Assembly (NCBI GenBank): GCA_964627305.1
Contig: CAZVHP010000003.1
Location: forward strand, 254,802-318,801
Reading direction: 5' to 3'
Length of the DNA: 64,000 nucleotides
DNA from: WJKG01 sp964627305
Lineage (GTDB): Bacteria > Zixibacteria > MSB-5A5 > GN15 > FEB-12
A model generated the notes under the pieces. That model was given only the letters and a program-made list of their open reading frames with translations. It did not search any database and was not told the origin of the DNA. Below, piece by piece: positions 8,185 to 15,977 of the stretch; position 1 is the stretch's first letter; the number at the start of each line of letters is the position of its first letter. The position numbers were made by a program, and so were the translations under genes.

Positions 8185-10497
8185 ATGGTCTCTGAATTCC
8201 GCAGGCTCAGACAGGACCTTGAGTGTCACCGTGCCGAGGTTGATGGTCAGGTCGTGTACAACATCAAGGACCCGATCACCAAGAGCTACTTCCGGGTTCG
8301 GGAGCCGGAATACTGGCTCATTCAGCAGTTCGATGGCCGGACCGACTTCGAGACAGCAGCCGCTGAGTTTCGCAAGAAATACAGCATGAACCTAAGCGCT
8401 GAACAGGTGGCGCAGTTTGCGCAGGCGCTGGAGAAGCTGTACTTTCTGGAAGGTTCGCGCGCCGAACAGGCGACGTCGCGTTCGAGCTATATCGGCGGCG
8501 ATGGCAGCTCGCTGTTCTCCCGGCTGCTGCTGATCAAGATCAAGGCCTTCAATCCCGAGCGATTGCTGGACTGGCTGGTGCGGTTGTACCGTCCGTTTCA
8601 CTCTCGCTTCTGGTTCGTCCTGAGTGCGCTGTTCATTCTGCTCGGGGTCGGCGTGCTGTTCGCCAATATAGAGACCTTCAGCGTCAACCTGTTCGAGATC
8701 TTCAACCTCGCGTCGGTAGTGACGATCGTACTGGGGCTATTCATCATTGTCTCCCTGCATGAATTCGCGCATGCCGTGGTCTGTCGGTTCTACGGCGGCA
8801 AGGTGCAGGAGATCGGGTTCCTGCTGCTGTTTTTCCAGCCGTGTTTCTATTCTGACCTGAGCGACGCCTGGTTGTTTCCACGCAAGTCGCAGCGGCTGGC
8901 GGTCACCTTCGCCGGACCGTACATGCAGTTCCTGTTACTGGCGATAGCCGTAGTCCTTTGGCGTCTCACCGTGCCGGGGCAGCCTTTCAACGAGTTGATG
9001 CGGATAATCGCGATCGTCTGCTGGGTGACCATTCTGTTCAACTTCCTGCCGCTGATCAAGCTCGACGGCTATTACCTCTTGTCGGACTGGCTGGATATCG
9101 CCAATCTGCGTTCCAGGTCGTTTGAATACTTCTCCAACGTCTTCAAGCGACGGGTGCTCGGCTGGCCGATCGAGCCGATTGACCTGCCGCGGCGACAGCG
9201 ACGGATTCTGGTGGCATACGCAGCTATCGCCGGACTGTACACGGTGGCGCTGCTGGGGTATCTGCTGGTGCTGGCCGGCCGTTTTTTGCTTGCGAAGGCG
9301 GGAGTCCTGGGGTTGCTTGCCTTGGTGGCGGCGCTGCTGCTGAGCATGCGCACCTACCTGGTGGCGTTAGCCAGGGGAACCGTTCAACATTTCAGGTATA
9401 TGAAAGCACTGCTGAAAAAGCCCGTTCGTCTGACCACCTATGCGGTGATAGTGATTGTACTCGTGGTATTGGCGCTGGTGGTGCCGTTTGATCACCGGGT
9501 GTCCGGAGAGGTTGTGGTGCGGCCGACGGCGCGCTTCAGTGTCCTGTTCAATGACTTTGGACTGCTGGAGAGCAGGTTCGAGGTGGGTGGAGCGGAGCCG
9601 CGCAATACCAGTACCTATTTGCAGATGACCTCCACTGATATGGCGCGACTGGAGGTGCTGCCGACGGTGCAGGACGGACAACACGTGCACGTGGGGGACA
9701 CGGTTGCCATAGTGATCTCGAACCAGGTATCCAGCGAGATCAGGGCAGCGCAATCGGAGCTTCGAAGGCTGGAGCAGCAACTCGCCCTGCTGAAGTCACC
9801 GCCGAAACGAGAGGAGGTCGAACGTGCACAGGCGGAAGTGAACGCGGCTCAGGCGAGGCATGATCGACTCAAGCGGGAATGGGAACGTGTTCGACAGATG
9901 CACGCCAAACAGCTCTCCACGCAGGAAGAACTGGAGATGGCACAGTCGGCCTACGAAGTGGCCGTAGCGGAGCTGGCCAACCGTCAGTCCGAACTGGACC
10001 TGCTCAAGGCTCCGCCGAAGCCTGAGGAGGAGGGGGTGCTCCGCGCCGGAATCGAGAAGCAGCAGGCACAGATGGACTTTCTGGCCAGTCAACTGGACGC
10101 GCAGGTGATCCTGTCGTCGATTGCGGGGGTGGTGAGCATTCAATCCGGCCAAGGCGAGTTGCTCCACGTGGTTGACCGGAGCACCGTCGAGCTGAAAGTG
10201 CCGATCAGCGACTTCGACATCAGCCTCGTGAGAACCGGGCAGCCGGTGACAGCAAAGGTGCGGTCGTTTCCGGAGAGCATTTTCGAGGGCTGGGTGGTGC
10301 ATGTGCCACAGGGTGCCACAGGGACCGCCGGCGGCTCCGAGTTTGCCGTGACGGTTGCGGTCGACAACCAAGGCGAACTGCTGCGTGAAGGCATGACCGG
10401 CTACGCCAAGATACATGTCGGGGAGGCGTCGCTGACGAGGCTGCTGCTTCGGAAGGTGACATCGAATCTTCGGGTTGAGTTCTGGTCGTTGTGGTAA
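8185..10497 (+). CDS. PqqD-like / peptidase M50 / HlyD-type fusion protein, putative peptide maturation and export
   Basis: A 770-residue three-part protein. Residues 1-95 resemble a PqqD-type peptide-binding domain (YFRVREPEYWLIQQFDG, then a helical segment ending FLEGS). Residues about 135-420 form a multispanning site-2-type metalloprotease: zinc motif HEFAH at 192-196 and the distal ligand in LIKLDGYYLLSD (Asp about 294). Residues about 440-770 are a periplasmic adaptor of the HlyD/RND type, with a long coiled coil (about 510-620) between lipoyl-like halves. Such fusions are known near ribosomally made peptides, where they are thought to cleave and move the product. A GGGGAG ribosome binding site precedes the ATG. 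The next gene downstream encodes a 32-residue peptide, its natural candidate substrate. No ABC transporter or radical SAM gene is adjacent. Confidence 0.85.
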   Translation: MVSEFRRLRQDLECHRAEVDGQVVYNIKDPITKSYFRVREPEYWLIQQFDGRTDFETAAAEFRKKYSMNLSAEQVAQFAQALEKLYFLEGSRAEQATSRSSYIGGDGSSLFSRLLLIKIKAFNPERLLDWLVRLYRPFHSRFWFVLSALFILLGVGVLFANIETFSVNLFEIFNLASVVTIVLGLFIIVSLHEFAHAVVCRFYGGKVQEIGFLLLFFQPCFYSDLSDAWLFPRKSQRLAVTFAGPYMQFLLLAIAVVLWRLTVPGQPFNELMRIIAIVCWVTILFNFLPLIKLDGYYLLSDWLDIANLRSRSFEYFSNVFKRRVLGWPIEPIDLPRRQRRILVAYAAIAGLYTVALLGYLLVLAGRFLLAKAGVLGLLALVAALLLSMRTYLVALARGTVQHFRYMKALLKKPVRLTTYAVIVIVLVVLALVVPFDHRVSGEVVVRPTARFSVLFNDFGLLESRFEVGGAEPRNTSTYLQMTSTDMARLEVLPTVQDGQHVHVGDTVAIVISNQVSSEIRAAQSELRRLEQQLALLKSPPKREEVERAQAEVNAAQARHDRLKREWERVRQMHAKQLSTQEELEMAQSAYEVAVAELANRQSELDLLKAPPKPEEEGVLRAGIEKQQAQMDFLASQLDAQVILSSIAGVVSIQSGQGELLHVVDRSTVELKVPISDFDISLVRTGQPVTAKVRSFPESIFEGWVVHVPQGATGTAGGSEFAVTVAVDNQGELLREGMTGYAKIHVGEASLTRLLLRKVTSNLRVEFWSLW

Positions 10498-10597
10498 TCC
10501 GTTCCCTTTCGGGAAGAAATTTCCTTGTATAAACATCCGAAATCGCTTTCTTTGGGTTATGGATGCCGTTGAACGGATATGATTTACGCGGGCTCTA

Positions 10598-10627
10598 TTG
10601 ACCAGGCGATACGAATGATAGTAGTTT
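10598..10627 (+). promoter_or_regulatory. Possible promoter ahead of the small peptide gene
   Basis: TTGACC (10598-10603), an 18-base spacer and TAGTTT (10622-10627) stand about 95 bases before the peptide start codon. The -35 box is good, the -10 box poor. If used, it would let the peptide be made in excess over the upstream fusion protein. Confidence 0.3.
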
Positions 10628-10633
10628 AGATGA

Positions 10634-10710
10634 GGGTGACGCACCCGTGTATTCATGGGGGAGAAAGCTCCTTCCATGGGAATGGAAGGTTCCTAATGGT
10701 CAAACATAGG
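10634..10710 (+). promoter_or_regulatory. Structured 5' leader with two mutually exclusive hairpins
   Basis: Hairpin A is GGGTG/CACCC (10634-10638/10642-10646). Hairpin B pairs CATGGGGGAG (10654-10663) with the segment ending TTCCATG (10668-10679), with one bulge and two G-T pairs. Hairpin C pairs CCTTCCAT (10670-10677) with ATGGAAGG (10682-10689) as a perfect 8-bp stem with loop GGGA. B and C share the CCTTCCAT strand and cannot form together. After C, TCCTA (10691-10695) can pair with TAGGA (10707-10711) inside the ribosome binding site. The layout suggests control of translation, but matches no riboswitch class that I recognise. Confidence 0.35.
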
Positions 10711-10720
10711 AGGTGTTACG

Positions 10721-10819
10721 ATGAGTGACTACAAGTTGACCATTGAAGTGCTGGAAGCCCGTATAGCGCCTATTGGCTTGAGCCAGGGCGGGCAGCTTCG
10801 CGGCGGCCCCTGGGGTTAA
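10721..10819 (+). CDS. 32-residue small peptide with LEARIAP motif, possible precursor peptide
   Basis: A 32-codon gene preceded by a perfect ribosome binding site (AGGAGGTG, 7 bases before ATG) and followed by an intrinsic terminator. The product begins MSDYKLTIEVLEARIAP and ends in a glycine-rich tail with double glycines at 23-24 and 28-29 and a C-terminal GPWG. The LE-x-RIAP segment recalls the 'LEPR'-like N-terminal motif seen in some exported proteins of Planctomycetes and other phyla. Here the protein stops soon after it, as a precursor peptide would. It lies 223 bases after the PqqD/M50/HlyD fusion gene on the same strand. I infer a leader (about 1-20) plus a short Gly-rich core. No homologue can be checked here. 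Confidence 0.6.
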   Translation: MSDYKLTIEVLEARIAPIGLSQGGQLRGGPWG

Positions 10820-10837
10820 TCGGGTCGCTTCCAGATC

Positions 10838-10874
10838 AGGGCAGGTGCAATCAGGCGCCTGCCCTTTCTTTTTT
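10838..10874 (+). terminator. Intrinsic terminator after the small peptide gene
   Basis: AGGGCAGG (10838-10845) pairs with CCTGCCCT (10858-10865), followed by TTCTTTTTT. The 3' arm and T-run overlap the last codons (KKERAGA) of the convergent kinase gene. Confidence 0.75.
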
Positions 10875-13862
10875 GGAGAGCTTCGTCGACAGACTCCTGA
10901 TTTCTTCGGCAAGGAAGCGGATGGTGCGTTTGCTCATGAAGCAGTCACGAAGCTGTTCATTGGCGATGCTTGACGCCATCTGCTTGGCCAGGTCCAGGGC
11001 CTTGCGGTAGCTCTCGAACGCCTGTTCCCAGGCGCCCTGGGCACGCTGTAGTCTCCCTGTCAGCAGCAGCGCCGTCATGGCCTCAGGCATCAGGCCACGC
11101 CGATTCGCGGCCGCAAGCGCCTGCTGAACGTGCCCGGAGGCCGCAGCAGTATCACCCTGTCGTATGTCGTACTCGGCGAGGACAATGTTCATCCACGCGA
11201 ACTCAAGGTCTTCCAGCATGTGCTCCATTTGCGATCGGCACTCGTCGACTACGGGCTGAATGCCCTCGGTGGATGGCTGCTCGCGTCGGAGCCATTGGTC
11301 GATCAGGCAGAGGTGCATGAGGAGTTTCTCGCGCCGGAGACCGAGTTCGTCGGCGAGCGCAATAGCCTGTGTTCGTGTCTGCTCCTCCGTACTCATGCGA
11401 ACACGGAGCATAAGGGCCTGGAGCTGCTCTCCCTTGTCATTGATCGCCAGCGCCAGGTCCATTGCCCGATCATTGAGCGATCGAGCCGTCGCATGATCGC
11501 CAAGTTGGTAGTGACACCACGCGCGATTGTTCCACTCGACAATTTGCAACCGACTGTCATCAATCCGAGTAAGTACGTCCGCAACACCGTCCAGACAGCG
11601 CAGGGCAGCGTCGAATCGACCGGTTCGCCGCAGCACCGTTGCCATCAGTCCGTTGAAGACGCCTTCGTGGGGGATATCCCCGAGATGTCGGGCCAGTTCG
11701 AGTCCCTCCCGAAGGCGTGACAGTGCCTCTTTCATCTGCCCGGCAACGATCATGAGAGTAGCGAGGTTCTCCAGGTTGAACAGAATCTCTTTCTGACTGC
11801 CAATGCGGCGGTTGATTCTGAGCGACTCCGTGAGGGCCTCAACAGCTCGGTGCTGCCGACCCCAAAGGTAATAGGTGTAGCCAAGATTATTGAGGGTGCG
11901 GGCCATTTCGCCGAGGTGCCCTATCTCCTTCTTGAGCCGAAGCGACAGATTGAAGATGCGTTCGGCTCTCTGGTAGCGTCCCGATACGACGTATATCGAT
12001 CCGATGTTGCTTAGTGTCGAGGCCACCTCGAAAGTCGCCTTCAACTGCTTCTGCATGTGAAGGGCCTGCCGATAGTGGTCGAGGGCCTTTCGGTAGTCGG
12101 CAGCTACCCAGTAGATGTTGCCGAGATTGTTCAGGGTGTGAGACAGCTCGAGCTCCTGCCCGAGGCGTTGGTACAGCTCGCGCGCCCGGCCGAGGATGGT
12201 GACGCCGTCATCGAACTGCTGGCGAGCCTTGCACACGTCTCCAAGGCACTTGTAGGCTTTACCGAGTATGACATCCTCATCGTGTCCGTCGTAGCAGGCG
12301 ACGACCCGGTTGTACGCGGCCTCGGCAGCATCGAGTCGTCCGGCCTCATGGTGAATGATGCCCTCAAGCAGCAGGCACTGCCGAATCGCGAAGTAGCCCT
12401 CTGACAACTCGGCGACATGACGCAGGCGACGCAGAATGTGCAGGGCGGTCTGCGGTTGCTGCGCGTTCTGGAGTCGTGTGGCGGCAAGGTGGGTGGCCTG
12501 CTCCGCGCGGTGCAGATCGCCGCACTGCAGATACAATAGCGCGGCCAGATCGGCCTGCTCGGCGTCCTCGGCCTGTCGGGCGAGGCGGCAACTGAAGCGT
12601 CGGATCGTACTCGATTTCAGGCAATGCCGCAGCAGTTGCAGCAATGGAGCGATGGGTGTCTGGCGCTGGCGGTCCGGCAGTATGCCCAGCCGTACGGCGC
12701 TTTCGACGGTGCCGACCACAGCCGCTTTGGCCAGTTGTCGGCGGCGCCCGAACCCGGCGGCCGTGAAGCGGGCCAATGTGCGGCGGCGGAGTCGGCACGG
12801 CCAGTACGGGCGCCCGCTCAGACGGAAGCCGGTTCCGTCGTAGGCAAGGAAGCCACGAGCGTGATTAGCTGCCAGAAGCAGGCGCAGGGAAGGCGTATCA
12901 TTCATTGCCAGATCAATCAGCCCCTGCTGCTCCGGGTCGGAAAGACCGGGTACGCTTTGTGTCGCATGATGAAAATGCGCTGATAGTGGCACAAAATGAC
13001 CGGGTTGCAGGGCGCGTCGGTATGGGTATCGCGTCCCCAGCTCTTCAAGGCCGGCGCATACCTCCCAGGCGGATGTGGGGCGACGTGATGGATCGCGGTG
13101 CATCAGGGCGGCAATCAGCTCGGCCACTTCGGCGGGGATGTTGGAGTCAATCTGATGCAGGTTAGGCGGATTCTCCTCCCGAATAGCCGCGTTGACCTTG
13201 ACCGGATCAGTCTCGCGAGAGAGATAGGGGTGCCTGCCTGACAGCAGTTGATAGCCCATGACGCCGAGGGCAAACAGGTCTGAACGAACTGAAGAGGACT
13301 GACCAGCGAGTTGCTCGGGAGCCATGTATCCGACCGTACCAAGGCCGAGGCGGCTGCTCTCCGGTTCGTCGAGTCTGCGGCCAAATGACAGATCGAAGAG
13401 TTTGGCCCAGAACAACCGGCCGTCTTCCGCAGCCGTGAGATCTCGAGGCAGGAAGACGTTTTGTGGCTTCAGGTCACCGTGAATCACCTGCCGTGCATGG
13501 ATGAAATGCAACGACAGGGCCACTGCCGAGAGAATGTTGAGTGCTCGCACAAGGGGGAGGTCGCGGCGGCAGGCGTCCAACGTTGAGCCGTCGCAGTATT
13601 CCAGAACCAGAAACGGTTGGTCGTCATCTCGGGCATCGAGAATCCTGACCAGACCGGGAAACCGCTCCTGGCCGATCAGTAGCTGTTCGCGCTGAATGAG
13701 GGTGCAGAACTGACGAATGGCCGGTTCGGAGGTATCGCGAGGCTGCTTGAGTGCTGCCAGGCGATTGAGTCGGGCATCCCATACCAGGGAAACATCGGCG
13801 GTGCCGCCGCGTCCGAGCACGCGGCGGAAGTCGAAGCGTCCTGACAAGGCCGAGTCGGTCAT
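10851..13862 (-). CDS. Serine/threonine protein kinase with C-terminal TPR repeats
   Basis: A 1003-residue cytoplasmic kinase. Residues about 9-275 are a Hanks-type kinase domain: glycine loop LGRGGTADV, lysine 39 in ALKQ, catalytic loop HGDLKPQN (Asp130), and APE at 181-183 in GYMAPEQLAG. The metal-binding DFG is replaced by DLS (FDLSFG, Asp157), while the catalytic Asp and Lys remain. Residues about 430-980 are tetratricopeptide repeats (for example LSHTLNNLGNIYWVAADYRK), suited to protein docking. No transmembrane segment is evident. Its start codon overlaps the stop of the upstream histidine kinase (ATGA), so the two are probably translationally coupled and act in one pathway. Confidence 0.92.
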   Translation of the reverse strand: MTDSALSGRFDFRRVLGRGGTADVSLVWDARLNRLAALKQPRDTSEPAIRQFCTLIQREQLLIGQERFPGLVRILDARDDDQPFLVLEYCDGSTLDACRRDLPLVRALNILSAVALSLHFIHARQVIHGDLKPQNVFLPRDLTAAEDGRLFWAKLFDLSFGRRLDEPESSRLGLGTVGYMAPEQLAGQSSSVRSDLFALGVMGYQLLSGRHPYLSRETDPVKVNAAIREENPPNLHQIDSNIPAEVAELIAALMHRDPSRRPTSAWEVCAGLEELGTRYPYRRALQPGHFVPLSAHFHHATQSVPGLSDPEQQGLIDLAMNDTPSLRLLLAANHARGFLAYDGTGFRLSGRPYWPCRLRRRTLARFTAAGFGRRRQLAKAAVVGTVESAVRLGILPDRQRQTPIAPLLQLLRHCLKSSTIRRFSCRLARQAEDAEQADLAALLYLQCGDLHRAEQATHLAATRLQNAQQPQTALHILRRLRHVAELSEGYFAIRQCLLLEGIIHHEAGRLDAAEAAYNRVVACYDGHDEDVILGKAYKCLGDVCKARQQFDDGVTILGRARELYQRLGQELELSHTLNNLGNIYWVAADYRKALDHYRQALHMQKQLKATFEVASTLSNIGSIYVVSGRYQRAERIFNLSLRLKKEIGHLGEMARTLNNLGYTYYLWGRQHRAVEALTESLRINRRIGSQKEILFNLENLATLMIVAGQMKEALSRLREGLELARHLGDIPHEGVFNGLMATVLRRTGRFDAALRCLDGVADVLTRIDDSRLQIVEWNNRAWCHYQLGDHATARSLNDRAMDLALAINDKGEQLQALMLRVRMSTEEQTRTQAIALADELGLRREKLLMHLCLIDQWLRREQPSTEGIQPVVDECRSQMEHMLEDLEFAWMNIVLAEYDIRQGDTAAASGHVQQALAAANRRGLMPEAMTALLLTGRLQRAQGAWEQAFESYRKALDLAKQMASSIANEQLRDCFMSKRTIRFLAEEIRSLSTKLSKKERAGA

Positions 13863-15655
13863 TTGACTTTGGCAGCCGTCTTCTTCCGGGGCTGGAAGCG
13901 GGGGATGAGCAGCCGGAACACTGATCCAAGTCCCTCGCTGGACTCGACCTGAAGCTCGCCGTGATGCTGCTCCATGATCTTCCTGCAGTTCGTCAACCCC
14001 AGTCCGTGACCACCCTTCTTAGTGGTGAAGTGAATGGTGAAGATCTTGTCGAGCGTTTCCTTACTCATGCCAGTGCCGTTGTCGGAGACTTCGACGTTCA
14101 CCCGCTCTGCGTCTTCATCGTAGCTGGCCGTGATGCTGATCTGGCGCTTGAAGTCCGGGTTGTTCTGCTCGCTGTTGATGGCTCGCTCCTCGATGGCATC
14201 AGCAGCGTTGTTCAACAGGTTCATGAGTACCTGTTGTATCTGGCCAACATCCATCTCGACTGTCGGCAGGTTGTTCGGCAGGTTGATGGTGAACATGGTC
14301 CGCTTGAAGCGGGGCTGCACGCGCAGGGAGAACAGGAGGTCTTCGACAAGGTGGCGGAGGTCGTAGTTGATGAATTCTGACTCCGGACGCGAGAAGTCCA
14401 TGAGGTTGTCAACGAACCTCTTGATTTTGAAGATGTTGTCGACAATGGTCTTGCTGTTAAACTTGGCTTTCTCGAACTTTGCCTTTTCAATGTTGATTGC
14501 AAGCAGTTCGGCATTGTTGGAGGCGATAGCCAGGTAGTTATTCAGCTCGTGGGCGATAGAGGCCGCCATCTCACCCTTGGCGACCAGCTTCTCACTGAGG
14601 ATCACGTACTTCTCCATGATCACCTTCTCCGTGATGTCCTCAACCGTCATGACCAGGCCGTCATCGCCATTCGGCAACTCAGGAAGAGGGGAGATCTTGA
14701 TGGAGAGCGCCTTCTCGACATAACCGGTATTATGGAAGTACCGGGAGTCTGAGAACTCCTGCTGCGTTGTTCGGGCGGTTTCGATCATGTGCTCCCAGCG
14801 ACCACGCTCGAACTCCGGGATGAGGTCGACGAACAAGGATCGTTCCTCGTCGGGACCATTCAATCTGAGACTCTGGAGGTTGAGGTCGAATATCTCGAGT
14901 GCGGCGGTATTGATCGTCAGGATGCGTTTGGCGTCATCGACAACGATGATGCCTATAGGTGATTTGTTGACGATGGATTCATTGTATAGCTTCAGGTTGC
15001 GCATGGACTCATACAGGCCCGCATTGTGCAGCGCAATGGCCACCATCTGGGCATACAGCTCGAAGAGGTACAGATCGGACTTCAAGAACATCTTGGCCTG
15101 GCTGGAGTTGTCTACATAGATAACTCCGATGATCCTCCCGGCGACCTTCAGGGGCACGCACATGATCGACCGCAGGTGCAATTCGACAACGGATTCCTGG
15201 TGAGCGAAACGTTCGTCCTGTTGGGCGTCGGAAGTGTAGACCGATTTGCCGCTGCGAGCGACATCGGACGCGATAGAAGTGGAGATGCGGAAATCGTCGT
15301 CCTGCATTTCCTCCTGGCAGAGGTTGTAGGCGGTCTTGACCTGCAGGTGGCCCGCCTCGTCCAGCAGCATCACGAGACCGCGCTCGGCCTGCATCAACTC
15401 GATGGCCTTGCGCATGACCAGTTCCAGGACATCATCAAGCACCAGCGATGAGGTGGTTGCCAACGTGGCCTCAAGGAGCGCTTTCAGATCGGCCGTCGTC
15501 TTGGCCGGTTCACCTGTTGACTGTATACGCGGGTTGTCTTCGGCTACCTGATCCAAAGTTGCTTCGAGATCTGCAAAGATGTCGCGTGCTGCTGTGTCAT
15601 TCTTTGTCATGCTGGTACTTCCGCTGTTCTGTTTGGCGGTTGGTGCATTCGCCAT
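13859..15655 (-). CDS. GAF-PAS sensor histidine kinase
   Basis: A soluble 598-residue sensor kinase. Residues about 60-215 form a GAF domain (VMLLDEAGHLQVKTAYN, GVIYVDN). Residues about 225-345 form a PAS domain with PAC tail (SPIGIIVVDDAKRILTIN, LVMTVEDITEK). A HisKA dimerisation domain follows with phospho-acceptor AASIAHELNNYLA, then an HATPase with N-box LLNNAADAIEE, G1 VSDNGTGMS and G2 KGGHGLGLTNC. No receiver domain or response regulator is adjacent; the coupled downstream gene is a Ser/Thr kinase. The annotated start is an ATG, but a second ATG 15 codons in (15610) has a better GGAAG ribosome binding site. Confidence 0.92.
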   Translation of the reverse strand: MANAPTAKQNSGSTSMTKNDTAARDIFADLEATLDQVAEDNPRIQSTGEPAKTTADLKALLEATLATTSSLVLDDVLELVMRKAIELMQAERGLVMLLDEAGHLQVKTAYNLCQEEMQDDDFRISTSIASDVARSGKSVYTSDAQQDERFAHQESVVELHLRSIMCVPLKVAGRIIGVIYVDNSSQAKMFLKSDLYLFELYAQMVAIALHNAGLYESMRNLKLYNESIVNKSPIGIIVVDDAKRILTINTAALEIFDLNLQSLRLNGPDEERSLFVDLIPEFERGRWEHMIETARTTQQEFSDSRYFHNTGYVEKALSIKISPLPELPNGDDGLVMTVEDITEKVIMEKYVILSEKLVAKGEMAASIAHELNNYLAIASNNAELLAINIEKAKFEKAKFNSKTIVDNIFKIKRFVDNLMDFSRPESEFINYDLRHLVEDLLFSLRVQPRFKRTMFTINLPNNLPTVEMDVGQIQQVLMNLLNNAADAIEERAINSEQNNPDFKRQISITASYDEDAERVNVEVSDNGTGMSKETLDKIFTIHFTTKKGGHGLGLTNCRKIMEQHHGELQVESSEGLGSVFRLLIPRFQPRKKTAAKVK

Positions 15656-15977
15656 GTCCGCCTGGTGTCAGGGCCACACCTGGACAACACCGACCACCCC
15701 CTTATGGCGGCCGTCGCAGGCTCCATTGTCTATATCCTCTATCGGCTGCAATCGCCTATTGTTTGAGGGTTTAGGTCCTGATTGGCGTGGTTCTGGCGGG
15801 AGCCCGACGGCGGAAGGCGATGTCTACAGGAGGAGACAGCAGCGGTGCTCTCACGGGGTCGAGAGCGCCGCGCGCGCTCATGCTGCGTCAAATCTCGTCA
15901 GAGTATAGTGCTCGGGAATCCGCTCACACCCCTGCTTGCAGAGGCGGGATTCTATGCATTGTTAAGTTATTGTACTA
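15656..15977. other. Non-coding gap upstream of the kinase operon
   Basis: About 320 bases without a convincing gene. The minus strand should hold the promoter of the two-kinase operon, but I see no close match to a -35/-10 pair. A nested inverted repeat lies at 15916-15952: outer GAATCC/GGATTC and inner CCCCTGC/GCAGAGG. It is not followed by a T-run on either strand, so it is not an obvious terminator. Confidence 0.4.

Noticed and set aside
10634..10689. GGTGACGCA in the peptide leader resembles part of a cyclic di-GMP-I riboswitch
   Set aside because: The order of elements is wrong: no tetraloop receptor or second helix in the expected place, and the GAAA-type loop comes after rather than before the motif.
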